Of a DNA stretch of 64,000 bases, positions 46,200 to 59,559 are shown one piece after another. The DNA is from Selaginella tamariscina. Taxonomy: Eukaryota; Streptophyta; Lycopodiopsida; Selaginellales; Selaginellaceae. A program made the translations under genes and the position numbers. Every line of letters starts with the position of its first letter. Position 1 is the first letter of the stretch. Location: the NCBI GenBank assembly GCA_003024785.1, contig PUQB01000468.1, positions 124,001 to 188,000 of the forward strand, read 5' to 3'. Under the pieces are notes generated by a model. It was not told the DNA's origin, made no database searches, and saw nothing but the letters and a program-made list of their open reading frames with translations.

Positions 46200-49100
46200 T
46201 TAGGGTTAAGCTCATCTAATTAATTAAGGGCTAGCATTTTGTGCCAGCCCATTTACATAATCAGGAGAGGAGGGGGGTGCTCCGTCACATAAATAAAATA
46301 GGATATATGTAGGAGAATTCTTGAGTATGAATGTTATTATTCTATTGGTGCAAGTTATAGCTTGTGTCATCAAGGCACAACCTTTGTTTGCCACATCAAT
46401 AAGGATACATCCCACCTTTAGTGTCAGAGTTTTAACCCAAAGGGCCAACACGTGGCAACTCATGGCTGCCAGGTGGCCATTTGGCGTCATCACCCTGTGT
46501 GAACAACGCTAAGTTTCCCAGAACAACCCCAACGACCCCTAGGGTTAGACTCTAATGCCCAAGTGGACAAGAGACTTAGGGTTTAGCCTAAGTCTCCCTA
46601 GAATGTCTGCCCTTAGAACCCTTGAGGGATAACCCTAGTTGACTTAGGGTTTAGCCTAAGTCTCCCTAGAGTGTCTACCCCCAAAACCCTTGAGGGATAA
46701 CCCTAGTTGACTTAGGGTCTTGCCCTAGAAGACCTAGACAGGCTCATGCCCTAACCCCCATCAAGGAGACGTGTGTTCCACACATACCCCTGGATAGAGC
46801 TAAGGCATCGTCACTTACCCCTTGAGGAATCACCCTCATTCGGGAGTACCCCAACGGGTACCCTGAACCACGACTAACCCCTAAGGGTTTAAGTGGCCAA
46901 GTTATACCCTAGACCTAGGGCTAGTACTTAGTGAGGACACGAGTGTGCGCCGTAGACGGACACGAGTGTTCTGCTAAGCAAACTCCCTAAGGCTAGGTTT
47001 GGGATAACCCTAAGCACATGACCTTGCGAGTGCCTCACGAAAGGGCTCCTGCTAACATGTTTAGGTTGTTCAACCCTTGAATTCCAAGGAGAACACTCCC
47101 TAGCCAAGTGTGCCAAAGCACACCTAGTTATGAGACCTAACCTCCCTTGAGCGGATGCCCAAGGCTTAGCACCCTAGTGCAAGCACAAGCATGTCTATTT
47201 GTTAAAGTATCCAACCCCTTGGCGACAAGCCCATGACATAACCCCAAAGGGCGTGCCTTAGGCGTTGTACCATGTGACGTTTAGCCCAGTGTCACATCTT
47301 CATGTGACACTGCCTTTCCTGATGTGGGCTATCATGCCATAGCCCTTAGATTCAAGAGTTACACCAAGTGCCACAAACGTGGCTCCTAAATGCCGACTCT
47401 AGAACCCCTCAATGAACCCTCAGGAACCAAGTAACATGAACCTGTCAAACAAGATCCCACGCTCATAGTTGGACAAGGACATGGATGTGCCTTGCTTGGC
47501 CGTGAGTGCTACACCTAGCTTGACGTGGAGGAGGAGGCTGGAGACAAGCCTCAACCTCTGCCTCTTGGAACGTGCATTCCGACAAGACCTCCTAGGCATG
47601 GATTGCCAACGTTAAGGGTAAGCTACCCCGAAGGTGGGACGTACCCCTGGCATCTGGAAGTTAGGGCGGCACAACAGAGGGTTGTGCCTTGACGACACAA
47701 GCTAGAGCTTGCACCGGGAGAAGAGTAACGAGCTCAGTCATGAACCCAAGAACCCTCACTCCTATATACTACCTTATTTATGTGACAGAGCCCCCCCCTG
47801 TTTTCCTATTTACATAAGTGGGCTAGCACTGAAATCTCATTCCCAAAGGGAACATACTTGGTGAGTTATCCATCGACCCCTAAACCCTAACCTGTCAAAC
47901 CTGGGGTATTTCTAAGCATATCCGACACGCCGAACTCACTGGAACTAACCATTAACCCAACCGGACACAGAAAACAAGGGTAAGAGTTTTTTAGAAGGTA
48001 AGTGCTACCTTCACTTAGAGTTTCTCGAGATATCTAAGGACAGCTGGCTGGACTACCCCTAAACACCTAAGTGCACTAAGCGGGGCTGTTTCTCACTACA
48101 TCTAGGGCTTGTCAACATAGTACAATAGGTAACAATAGTCAACGTCCAAAGTAAAGAGGAGTCATAGTAAAAACTATGACATTTAGGGTAGCTTACTCTT
48201 AACGTTGGCAAATCCATGGAGGTCTTATTGAACTGCACATTTCAAGGGTTAAAGGTTGAGGCTTGTCTCCAACCTCCTCCTCTACATCAAGCTAACACTC
48301 ACAACTAAGTAGGGCACATTCATATTATTGTTTAATTGTGGGTGTGGATCTTGGCTGACAGGTTTTTCCTTATTGAGTTCCTAAGGGATCACAGGGGAGG
48401 TTCTAGAGTTGGCATTGGAGAGCCACATTCATGGCACTTGGTGCAACTCTTGAATTAAAGGGCTATATCATGATAACTCACATCTAGGAAATAATGTCAC
48501 ATGAAGATGTAACACTAAGCTATATGACACACAATACAACGCTTAAGGCACATCTTTTGGGGTTATCTCATGAAGTTAATGCTAAGAGGTTGAATACTTT
48601 ATAAGCAGGTGTACTTGTCCCATCAGGGTGTTAAGCCTTGGGCATCAACTCAAGGGAGGTTAAGTTTCGTAACTAGGTGTGCTATTGGCACGCTTGGCTA
48701 GGGGTGTTCTCCTTGGGATTCAAGGGTTGAAAAAGGAGCTTTTTTGTGAGGCACTTCTGGGGTTGTGTACTTAGGGTTATCCAAACCTAGCTTTAGGGAG
48801 TTCGCTTAGTAAGCACTCATGTATGTCAAGCCATAACCTAAAAACAGGATAAGAACAAGGAACATGACAAGAATAATCGTCGTAAAATGATTGGTGTTGA
48901 TAGTAACTAATTGTACAACAATTAGGTCGGAGCTTTTATATTCACAACTCCAAGAGTTAATCTAGGCATAAGTTAAAAATGATACTCCAAGAGCTAATCC
49001 AGGCATGAAATAAAAATAATGTCCTTTATCCTATAGGTATATCCTATAAGCATATCTTGTAGACATATCCTATAGGTATATCCTGTATGTATATCATGTA

Positions 49101-49750
49101 GGCATATTCCTGTATCATATAGGTCGTATCATGTATTTTGTATTGGGTCGTGACAATGTATACCTACGGTGCACACTCGTGTCTTCATTAAGTACTAACC
49201 CTAGGACTAAGGTATGACTTGACTATTTAAACCACCCTTGTCCCCTAAAGGGGTTGTACTCCCAGATGAGGGTGATTCCTCAAGGGGTAAATGATGATGC
49301 TTTAACTCTAACAAATGGGTATGTGTGAAACATGTCTCCTCGATAAGGTTAAGGCACTAGGTCTGGATCCTAAAGTTTACTTAAGTTATCCTTTAAGATT
49401 CAAGAAATAACCATTCTAAGGGACTTAGGTAGGACTTTGAGTGACTTGCCTCATTTAAGTTAAACTCTTGGCGTCATCTTCAAAGACTTAGCATTATTCA
49501 CACATGGTTTTGATGCTAGATGGCCACTTGGCAGCCACATGTTGGTCCTTCATGTAAAACCTCTAACATTAGGGTTAACCTAATTCTAGAACCCCTCAGG
49601 TTAGGGTTTAGGGTTGCTATATTAAACTCACCAAGTATATTTTTTTTGAAACTAAGATTTTGTACTAGCCCACTTGAAAAATAGGGGGAGGGGACCTCTA
49701 TTACATATATTAAGTAAAATAGGTGTGGGAAAAGCATGCTACGGATTAAG
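46200..49750. repeat. Long imperfect palindrome, arms about 1.5 kb, non-coding
   Basis: The left arm (about 46200-47650) and right arm (about 48180-49750) are inverted copies around an axis near 47895. Matching points: GCCAGGTGGCCATTTGGCG (46479) with GATGGCCACTTGGCAGCC (49520); GGACACGAGTGTGCGCC (46935) with GTGCACACTCGTGTC (49170); GGAGAACACTCCCTAG (47090) with CTAGGGGTGTTCTCC (48700); AACGTTAAGGGTAAGCTAC (47609) with GTAGCTTACTCTTAACGTT (48190). A third partial copy runs about 49860-50345. Within the left arm CCCTAGTTGACTTAGGGT repeats occur (46560-46720). No coding capacity is seen. It is probably a family of non-autonomous elements or a nested insertion. Confidence 0.8.
46225..47850. mobile_element. 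Candidate TIR element with ends of about 100 bases
   Basis: The start (AGCATTTTGTGCCAGCCCAT then GTCACATAAATAAAATAGG) is inverted at 47745-47850 (CCTTATTTATGTGACAGAG then GTGGGCTAGCACTGAAATCT). A third end-like copy lies at 49645-49735 in the first orientation. Between them is non-coding sequence. The termini and target duplication are not resolved. Confidence 0.5.
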
Positions 49751-50345
49751 AAGTGTTTGGTTCCCTCCTCACCAACGGCATAAGCCTAGGCTATGTCAAT
49801 AACGCACACTGCTCTAACTTCTAGTTGGTAGGGGTACGTCACACCCTAAGGGTAAACCTACCCTTAGCTTTGATGAATCCACACTGTTGTACTTGAGTAT
49901 GCCGCATCTAAGGAGTTAGTTAACTCCTTTCATCCGATAATCGATCACACACATGGGAAGTCTTATCGAAGTACACGTTTTACCAGTCAGATAAGTTTGC
50001 TTTACCATGTTCTTGAGGGTTCATAAAAGGATTCTAAAGCTGACATTTGTGAACCATGTTTGTGGCACTAATTGTAGCTCTTGAATTCAAGGAGTTATAT
50101 CAAGATAGCTCACATTTTGGGAAACAGTGTCACATGAACATGTGACACTAGGCTAGATAATACAACACCCAAGGCACCTCTTTGAGGTTATGTCATGGGT
50201 TTAATGCCAAGGGGCTAGATACTATAGCAAGCATGTGCTTGCATTAAGATGCTAAGCCTTTGGCTTTCACTCAAAGGAGGTCAAGTCTCGTAATTGGTGT
50301 GCTACTTGGCACACATGGCTAGGGTGTTCTCCTTGGGGTACAAAC

Positions 50346-50860
50346 ATCTGAATAAATCAAGAAGTGCATAGACAAACATGCAGAGAATTTTACTTTTAAT
50401 TTTGAATTGTAAGGTTCTATGCAAAATCATTGATGAAGAAATTGAAGACGTACCTTTGTTAGAGCTTCAATATGTACTAATTGATAAGCTATTATTTATA
50501 ATGAAGTGGGATTGCTTTAAGGTCAACAAGCAAGGTTAAGAAAGAGGAAGTTGTTAATCGATAAATTAAGTGTTAAAGGTGGAACGAGAAAGGAAAGAGA
50601 AAAATGAGGAAAATCTATACAAAGGATGAATTGTACAATTATTTTACTACACTTGTTGAAAAGGAGCTAGGTATTGTTCATGTTTTATGTTGTGATATTT
50701 TATTACTGGGTAAAGTTTTACAAGTACAAAAGATACCCTTCAACGTACCGGAGTTGAAGGAAGGAATTGAGAAAATTGTATAGTTTCCACAACTAAACAT
50801 TAAACAAACATCATCTTCATAATGCAAGGATATGACCTAGCATTCAGTAACTTCCCAATC
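50346..50860. other. Intergenic
   Basis: No gene recognised. It lies between the palindromic repeat family and the terpene synthase duplication. Confidence 0.4.
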
Positions 50861-52214
50861 GGCCTTTTTTAACATTCAAATGGATAAGTAAGAACTAGCA
50901 CAAAGTCACACATTTGTGGTCATTTCTCACATGTTGTAAGGAATTTCTTCACACTCCAGGGCTTGAGAGTCATGCCATATCATTCAAAACATGCATTTAA
51001 AAAACTTCATTATAATCTAGGATTATTATAAATCTTTATTAACTTTAGCAAAACTTGAGGATTACATCCTTGACTTATTGATTGGTACTGGAAAAATGAT
51101 TTCAGCCAGGGTTGCAATGGGGAAGAATGTTTTCAGACATAAACAAAATAAAATATAGTGTGTGCAATTGTTTATGCTGAAGATCTACAACAGGAATATT
51201 CTAAGAATCTGTGGTACGGAGATGACTTTGGATTTTAGGCCTAAATAAATATAATTTAAAAGGTTATATTTTTAATTTTAATAACTTAAAATCTCTTTTA
51301 ATTCATCATAATTCATTACGAATTTTAATTTCATTAGTGATATAAAATTAACTTGTGTCAATTGACTTACATTTAACACTCTCAACATTTGGTTTTAATA
51401 TATAAAATTTGTAAGTATATCTTATGGCATATTGTTTTGCTTGATGTATTTATCGTAAACAGATGAACTTTGAGTCAATTCACACCACGCATCAACTTAT
51501 GAACATTAGTTAAATTTAATGTAATTGTCTTTACCAGCCTAAATATTACATTAAATTTTGAAAAGATAATGTAATGTCATTTGTTAATTCAAATTTATTC
51601 ACACTAGTTAATATTAAATTAAAAAATAATGTTCAACTAATGTTTTCTTTATAAAATTTGGTATTAACTTAACTTAATGTTAAAGGCTTTAGAGTTTACA
51701 TTAGGGCATATATCTCCAAATGCTCCTCCCACATTGTAGATAACTGAGTATATATTTAAATTAAATTAAATCTTTAAATTAAAAATTTTAAATATTAAAT
51801 ATTATTTTAAATCTCAATTTGTGTGTGTACATGTGTATGCGAAAACTAAAAGGAAAATTCAAAATTTGCAGAACCTAAAATAATATTTAATATATAAATA
51901 TAATAAATTGAGTTTTTAATATAAAGTTAATGTAAAACATATGTGAAAACACATATATGTTAATAACTTTAATGTAATATGGTGTGAAGTCATTTATATT
52001 ACATTAAATTAAGTTAAATTACATTAATTAAATTTTATTTTTTTAATTAACTAATGCTGATGTAAAGATCAATAGCATTAATTGTGATTAACTAATGCTG
52101 ATGTAAAGATCAATAGCATTAATTAATAATATTAAATTAATAATAATTAATATAATGTTCACAAGTTAATGTGTGGTGTGAATCGGCCCTTTTACATTTG
52201 TAAATCCAATCACT

Positions 52215-53406
52215 TTATTTAGCCAGCTTCAATGAAAACACAAAGCTATCCTGATGGATCAGAAAAGGATGTGAATAGTGGTGGCATTCTTGAAGTTGAA
52301 GAACAATGGTAGCCTCAGGATGCAGCAACCAGGTTCCGTGAAACGGCTTGCCAGTTATGAGAGGATTATTATATCCATGGTACCGCCCGGTGATGAAACT
52401 CCACCTCAGGTTGCCAGAAGCAGCTAAGGGCATGGCTTGTACAAATTTGAGCAAATCTTTCTTCCCTTTCATACGTGCTCTCTCAACAAGTCTCTTCTGC
52501 AGCTTCCATATATTGGCTTCGGTTTTAGAATCATGTCGCACACTGTGCTGATTGCTGCCTGGAGACTAAGGCCATGGTTAATAAGCACAGAGACCCAGTT
52601 GAAGTAGTACATTTTGCTATACAGCTCCTTCCTAAAAGAGAACAAGTCGTTTGTGAGTGCACAGTGATCAGAAATGGCGTCCATCAAGTCGATGAAATCT
52701 GAACACTCGTAATCTTCTTTGTCCAGCTTGACTCCCAAGCAGAACTCGCCAACTAAGAGTGATGAGCCATCTGCAAAAACAGTTCTTCGTCGCATGGTGC
52801 GATATGTCTCTGGATCTGGAATGTCGTCCTTGAGACGGTGGTTTTCAACCTCCTCATTCAAGACCGTGCTGAGAAAAGTAACGAGAGCTCTGTGGTAGCG
52901 CTGGAATAATTCTGGTGACATCTGGCGTCTGAGTCACAGTGTACCTCTCGGAAGAACAGCCACTCGCGAGGATATTGAAATCCTCCCCCTGTAAATTCAA
53001 GTAAGTATTTCCCTCCAAAGTGTATAATACACATGTACCTGTGTTGCAAGACTCGTCATAGGCATCATTCACTAGCAACCACAGCAAATGCTTTGCAAGT
53101 CGAGGTTGAGACTCAAATACATCATCGATCACGAACAAGCCAGCATGTTTTTGCTGGCGATGATCATTCGATTATCATCTTCTCCTCTTGGAATCATGAG
53201 ACTTCCACACATGACCAGTCTGGACTGGATGAACTTCAATTTAGCTTTGCTATCGGTTATCCCAGCACCTCCATAGCCCGCTGGTTGGCCTCGTTGTTGA
53301 CTCGAGCAAAGTTGGGATAACACTCTAATGGAATAGTGCTTTTGATATGGGGTAACTCAAAATGAGTGATGCCCGAGAGCTCTTTGAGAATCTTATCACT
53401 AACCAT
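52215..53406 (-). pseudogene. MTPSL terpene synthase, broken tandem copy
   Basis: Same gene structure as the intact copy at 55210-56387. Exon 1 starts MVSDKILKELSGITHFELP at 53406 and keeps DDVFES. Exon 2 keeps NDLFSFRKE. Relative to the intact copy, single bases are missing near 53268 (GTGCTGGGATAA), 53147 (before FVIDDVFES), 52935 (between exon 2 start and MSPELF) and 52528 (after CDMIL). The C-terminus also differs (SFVFSLKLAK). It is either a decayed duplicate or an intact gene with four sequence errors; the otherwise near-identical protein leaves both open. Confidence 0.8.
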
Positions 53407-53695
53407 CTATGTGTCTTTGTAATTTTTCTGATATATGTGGTGTTATTGACATTGAGTTTTATAGGCGACGGACACAATTATTTGTATTTGAGACACGCAT
53501 TTTTAGTGCTGTCCTTAAAGTTTTCTTTGTAAAAAAGGAACAGTGCCAACGTACGTTCATTGACAAAAAAAACATTATGAGAATCTTATCACTAGCCATC
53601 TATGTAATTTTTCTGATATACGTGGTGTTATTGACATTAAAGTTTATAGGCGACGGACACAATTATTTATATTCGAACATGCATTTTTGTGTTGT
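53405..53695. repeat. Duplicated upstream element of the terpene synthase genes
   Basis: A block of about 90 bases (CATCTATGT...TTTTCTGATAT, TTATTGACATT, TATAGGCGACGGACACAATT) occurs at about 53405-53495 and again at 53597-53690, and once upstream of the intact gene at 56386-56470. On the coding strand it sits immediately before the ATG, so it covers the 5' UTR and core promoter. Confidence 0.85.
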
Positions 53696-53760
53696 CCTTG
53701 AACACTGCCAACGTGCGTTCGTTGACAAAAGAACATTATGTTCTTTGTTTGCAATATGTA

Positions 53761-53980
53761 ATTTAATAGTTTACTATTAGTTTCAACCTTAATAAATTAA
53801 ATGAATAATCATTACACGTCAAGAAGGTAAAGAACAGGAATAAAATTTGTGAATATTCACTGTGGTATATCCAACGGTTTACAAAAATTTAATATAAAAT
53901 ATTCACTTTATATAATTTCATACATTTGTGTTGCATTTAATAAACATTATGGTAAGGTAATGGATATGACCTAACTTTCC
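53761..53980. other. Junction between the two duplicated units
   Basis: AT-rich, no gene recognised. Confidence 0.35.
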
Positions 53981-55209
53981 ACCGGGCCTTTTTCAATATT
54001 CAGGTGAATTAATAAAGAATTAAATAAAGTCACACATTTATATGCATTGTAAAGTTAAATTTCTTTATATGGTAGGACTTGATAGTGTTGATTGGGTCGT
54101 GCGAAATTATTCAAAACATATATTTAAAGAACTTCATTACAATTCAAGAATTAGTTTGGCACACTTAAATATTCATAAATAGGCATACAACGTTAATATT
54201 AAGGTGCATTATTTAGAAAACTAATTAATGTCCTTGGCAATGAAGAGAGCACCATAAATTTCTTAATATAGAGGATATTTATTCAATTTTATTGACACTA
54301 AGGACTATTTAAAAAATCCTTAATGTTGAGGATCTTTGGTTAATATCTTTGACATTGAGGATTATGTAGAAAATTATTTCTTTTTTTCCTCCATAACGAG
54401 GACTATGTAAAAAATTCTTCTTTTCCTCGGCACCAAGGATTATATAAAAATTCCTCAATGTTGAGGATTTTCTATGTAGTTCTCATTAATGTTTATTAAT
54501 CTTTTTAATAATCAATATTGTTTGACTTTAGATTTATATATTTATGTAGTGTGTTGGTTTGTTTAGTAGTGATGATATGAAACGGATATCATGAATGTAT
54601 TTTAAACACATTAGATGTATAAACAAACACCATGGTTAAGAATATTAATATAGAAATGGAAAATACTAGTAACTGAATTTAAAATGCATTGCACTGTAAT
54701 GTACTTAATTTCTTTTCAAATATAGGCACTGGGTGTATGAATGGGTATTAGGAAAATGATTTCGGTTCGGTTCGAGGTTGTAATGGGGAAGAATGTTTTC
54801 AGACATAAACAAAATGCAATATAATGTGTGCAATTGTTTATGCCCATAAGAATTTATGGTACGGAGGTGCACAGCGCGAATTCACCCCGCAGGTCAAATA
54901 CAACTTTGGATTTTAGACTTAAATAAATGTAATTTAAAAGGTTATATTTTCAATTTTAATAAATTAACTTATGAATCTTTTAAAATTCATCATAATTCAT
55001 TATGAATTTTAATTTCATTAGTGTCGATGTACCTCCTCAACCTTTAACACTCTAACCTAGTTCACAACATTTGGTTTTAATATATAAAATCTGTAAAGTA
55101 TATCTTATGGCATATGCTTGATGTATTTATCTCATCGATGGACATGAACATGGACCTGATCTCTTTCTTATTTTATATTTGTAAAGTCAATCACTTTATT
55201 TAGCCAACT

Positions 55210-56387
55210 TCAATGAAAACACAAAGCTATTATGATGTGATCAGAAGGATGTGAATAGTGGCATTCCTGAAGCTGAAGAACAATGGTAGCCTCAGGATGT
55301 AGCAACCAGGTTCCGTGAAACGGCTTGCCGGTTATGAGAGGATTATTATATCCATGGTACCGCCCGGTGATGAAACTCCACCTCAGGTTGCCAGAAGCAG
55401 CCAAGGGCATGGCTTGTACAAATTTGAGCAAATCTTTCTTCCCTTTCATACGTGCTCTCTCAACAAGTCTCTTCTGCAGCTTCCATATATTGGCTTCAGT
55501 TTCCAGAATCATGTCGCACACTCTGCTGACTGCTGCCTGGAGACTAAGGCCATGGTTAATAAGCACAGAAACCCAGTTGAAGTAGTACATTTTGCTATAC
55601 AGCTCCTTCCTAAAAGAGAACAAGTCGTTTGTGAGTGCACAGTGATCAGAAATGGCGTCCATCAAGTCAATGAAATCTGAACACTCGTAATCTTCTTTGT
55701 CCAGCTTGACTCCCAAGCAGAACTCGCCAACTAAGAGTGCTAGGCCATCTGTAAAAATAGTTCTTCGTCGCATGGTGCGATATGTCTCTGGATCTGGAAT
55801 GTCGTCCTTGAGACTGTGGTTTTCAACCTCTTCATTCAAGACCATGCTGACAAAAGTAACGAGAGCTCTGTGGTAGCGCTGGAATAATTCTGGTGACATC
55901 TGACGTCTGAAATCACAGTGTACCTCTCGGAAGAACAGCCACTCGCGAGGATATTGAAATCCTCCCCCTGTAAATTCAAGTAACTATTTCCCTCTAAAAT
56001 GTATAATACACATGTACCTGTGTTGCAAGACTCGTCATAGGCATCATTCACTAGCAACCACAGCAAATGCTTTGCAAGTCGAGGTTGAGACTCGAATACA
56101 TCATCGATCATGAACACAGCCAGCATGTTTTTGCTGGCGAGGATCATTCGATTATCATCTTCTCCTCTTGGAATCATGAGACTTCCACACATGACCAGTC
56201 TGGACTGGATGAACTTCAATTTAGCTTTGCTATCGGTTATCCTCAGCACCTCCATAGCCCGCTGGTTGGCCTCATTGTTGACTCGAGCGAAGTTGGGATA
56301 AAACTCGAATGGGATAGTGCTTTTGATACGGGGTAACTCAAAGTGAGTTATGCCCGAGAGCTCTTTGAGAATCTTACCACTAGCCAT
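55210..56387 (-). CDS. Microbial-type terpene synthase (MTPSL), intact
   Basis: Class I terpene synthase that ionises prenyl diphosphates, of the microbial-like type confined to non-seed plants. Exon 1 runs 56387-56018, with a 50-base intron at 55968-56017 and exon 2 at 55967-55210, giving 375 residues, normal for the family and far shorter than seed-plant synthases. The Asp-rich motif is DDVFE (residues 95-99), a DDxxE variant of DDxxD. The NSE metal-binding motif NDLFSFRKE at 237-245 has all three ligands (N, S, E). The SFITGRY motif near 321-327 supplies the C-terminal RY pair. No plastid transit peptide is apparent (MASGKILKELSG start), so it is likely cytosolic, using farnesyl diphosphate or, if a plastid form exists, geranyl diphosphate. 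The product is not predictable. Confidence 0.9.
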
Positions 56388-56480
56388 CTATGTAATTTTT
56401 CTGATATTTGTGTGTTATTGACATTGAGTTTTATAGGCGACGGACACAATTATTTGTATTCGAGACACGCACATGCTGAG

Positions 56481-58620
56481 AAGTTTTCTTTGTAAAAAGG
56501 AACAGTATTTTCACTCGCCAACAAAAGAAACAGTATCGTCGATAAAGGAACAGTATTTGGGTTTAGCATCTTAAATCCTAAACCCTAGACTAATACATAG
56601 GCGATTATGATATGTGATACAGAACGCTACCTCCCAGAATTCATGGAGTTTATAACTAAGTTTTAAATAAAGTTTTATATGTAAGATTATTTGTTCTTTC
56701 TTTTTTAATTTGTACATGTAATTATTCTGTAATGAAATTGTTATATTCACTTACATAATATGGGACTTTCAAGTTATATTCCAAGAGAATTATCATTCCT
56801 TTATAGAAGTTCTTATATAGGACTTTATTTAATAATTTAACAAAATTAAACACGAAATAATTTATTTATTAAATACTTTATGAGTTAATATATCAAACCC
56901 CAAAATTACCATTTTTCGAACCCCAGGTTTCAAAATTAAAAGCTATTTTCTTAAAATAATTTATTTAAAAGCACACACAAATATTGAAACGAAAGAAAAT
57001 AAATAAGAACTTCGACAAAATAGTGCATAATTTCAGTATATACTAGAATCTTATATCATAGAAAGTTAAAACAAAATAATATTATTATATATTAATAGTA
57101 TACATAATTAAGGAGATAAATAAGAAGCACTAAAAATATTAAAATACTTTATGAGTTATTACATTTTTAATTAGCATTTGTAAACCAAAAAGAGTTAGAA
57201 ATTAAAGAGTTTATAGATTGAGAAAACCACATCACACAAACGCATATATACACATAATTCAAATATGTATATATATTATTTATTTTATCCTTTTTTATAA
57301 TATCATATTTGTAATGATTTTTGTTTTCTTTAATTGTATTTTATGTTTCATGTTTGAAATCTTTTCTAAAAAAAATTGTAATTATATACCACTATTTTGT
57401 ATACTTTGTATAAACCTATACTTTTTCACTTCAATATTAATTTATTATTTTCTCTACAAATTATTATAAGTAGAAGTACATCTCTTTTTAAATTAGTATA
57501 TAGACAAGGCATTTTATGTTATACAAATATATATCATAGCAACAATTAAACAATCCAAACGTGAGAAAGTTCATGTTTGATTATTTTAAACCCTAGAAAT
57601 CCTAAACATGTGTATTTAAGTTAAACCTTATTTTTAAAGTATATCACTTTTTCGTTCTTATTAGTTATTTTCTTTTACCACATTTATAACTCAAAGTAAT
57701 TTATCATTTTGATTTATATGGATGTACCAAAAATGTTCATCAACTTATCATACTCATTTACAAAACCTTTAATACAAAACCTATGACATTTATTAATAGC
57801 CTTTCACATTATATACAAAAACTCAATTCACATTAAATGTACTGAATTACTTTAACCATTTTGAGAGTTTCAACCTCTTTAATTACTTTATGTATTTGTT
57901 ATTACAACCGTTAATCGTATTTCTTGATTACTTGAGTATTCATGTTTTTAATAAATATAAAATTATAAATGAATATGACCATGATGATGATAAGCAATTT
58001 TTTTTAATATTTAATTAATTGTATATGACAATATTATAACCATACCATGACCAACCTTTAAGAACCATTTCAAGTAAAGATTTTACTTTTATATAGTATC
58101 ATTAGAATTAAGTTGTTCTAAATGCATAAGAAACAAAATTTAAAATATGCTCAAATAGGGTGATAACAAGATATTTTAAATTAATATGTAATACGCTTGT
58201 GTGGAGATGACTTGGCATGGAAATTATGTTAAAAGCTTCTTAATTTAGGATTCTTAAAGTCATGCATTTAAATTCAGCTAGTTCATGCGTTTAAATCTAG
58301 TTGGTTCGTAGGTATGAAAGTGAGCAAACATAAAGCATTGCCATTTTCCTAAAGGTGAAGATGTCATTTCTTAGATAAATAGCAAGAAGGCTTAAGAATG
58401 ATCCATCTCATAAATTCAATATATATTAAAAGTTGATTGTATTCTTTTATAAAGGATTATATGATTTGGAATGGCAGAGTTGCAAGTATGGAACTTGTCC
58501 TGAAAAAAACTTGGAAGGTGCATGAATTTGAGTACAGAAAAGGATTTGGTTGATTGGGTTTATAACAAGAAGAAAGATGGTTAATGAAAAAGATTGGGAA
58601 AACATTAGGTGTGGGGAAAC
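56481..58620. other. AT-rich intergenic, no gene seen
   Basis: A/T-rich sequence with low-complexity open frames only (for example 57218-57469, dominated by Ile/Phe/Tyr). Nothing supports a gene. Confidence 0.45.
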
Positions 58621-58623
58621 GAT

Positions 58624-59540
58624 TTAGTGATGAGGGTTTACGTAACCTTGGCTAGAAGGGAGTTCCATAACCTTCGAAAAGTCCTGTATAAGAACTTTGA
58701 AAAAAAACTTCCTTCTAGCTGAAGGAATGATCATGGGCACAGGGCTGAGCTTCTGTCTTATGTAGTGCGATAGAAACTTCCTTGAAAGCATCGTTAGAAC
58801 CTTCAGGTTTTTGGTACTCAACAATACCATATCCCCAACCTAATACTCTATATTTTGCCAATGCTTATCGTACTACTGACGATACCTTTCCTATGCCGTA
58901 GCCATCGCTTGACGAGCAGCTTCTTATATCTGATATAACTGTCCAATGAACTCTACTACAAAGGGAACTCGATTGACATCGTCTTTCGGTAACACCATAC
59001 TCTGAGGAATATCACCCTTATTCTCAGTTAACACTTCCATCGGGCTACACCCGATCGAGTGTGTGTTGAGTTATTGTAACATATCTCAACCATATTCAAG
59101 TGTTCAACCCAATCAAGTTGATCACCTTGAATATAGCATATGAGATAGTCCTCAACTTTGCCGATTCACCCTCTCCGTTTACAAATGGTAAGCCGTATTG
59201 AACCTCAACATCGTACCAAACTATTTAAATAATGTCCCTCAAAACTTTCCTGTAAATTGAGGATCTCGATCTGAGATCATGGTTTCTGGTAGTCTGCGTA
59301 CTCTTACGACCTCATGGAAAAATAACTTTGCTACTTGTTTTGTATTCACTGTTTCTACAGTTGGAACAAAATGAGAAACCTTTGAAAACCAATCGACCAC
59401 CACCATGAGGGCTTTGAAACCACAAGATTTTAGCAATCCCATGATACAGTCCAAAGTAACACTTTAAAATGGCCGCTCTGGAATCGATATACATTGCAAC
59501 TTCCCAGTTCATTTTTTGTAATTGACTTTTCACTTGTTGA
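58624..59540 (-). pseudogene. Ty3/gypsy integrase fragment
   Basis: Minus-strand relic. CQQVKSQLQK lies near 59535 (zinc-domain end). Then come CIMGLLKSCGFKALMVVVDW and FSKVSHFVPTVETVNTKQVA (59449-59320), and VRRLPETMISDRDPQFTGKF (to 59239), with the first two catalytic Asp. In other frames there are remnants of TAYHLxTE and WVEHLNMVEICYNNSTHT (near 59100). The C-terminal MVLLSTKNLKV and FLSHYIRQKLSPV occur at 58830-58750. Domain order fits gypsy (chromovirus-like). There are stops in every frame, and it is cut at about 59540 by unrelated repeat sequence. Confidence 0.85.
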
Positions 59541-59559
59541 CATGTGGGGCTGGTAGTCA

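Larger units (their letters stand above)
50860..56480. repeat. Direct tandem duplication, about 3 kb unit, with terpene synthase genes
   Basis: Unit 1 (about 50860-53760) and unit 2 (about 53980-56480) share flanking as well as genic sequence. AAAGTCACACATTT occurs at 50903 and 54026. AATGGGGAAGAATGTTTTCA then GACATAAACAAAAT occurs at 51117 and 54782. TATATAAAATTTGTAAGTAT occurs at 51400 with a close match at 55081. Unit 2 lacks part of the spacer sequence of unit 1. The duplication is recent enough for the proteins to be nearly the same. Confidence 0.85.

Noticed and set aside
47878-47896. Telomere-like CCCTAAACCCTAA
   Set aside because: Only two units; the surrounding CCTAG/TTAGGG words belong to the palindromic repeat and are not telomeric arrays.
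57218-57469. 83-codon open frame in AT-rich DNA
   Set aside because: The Ile/Phe/Tyr-dominated composition is expected from A/T-rich sequence by chance.
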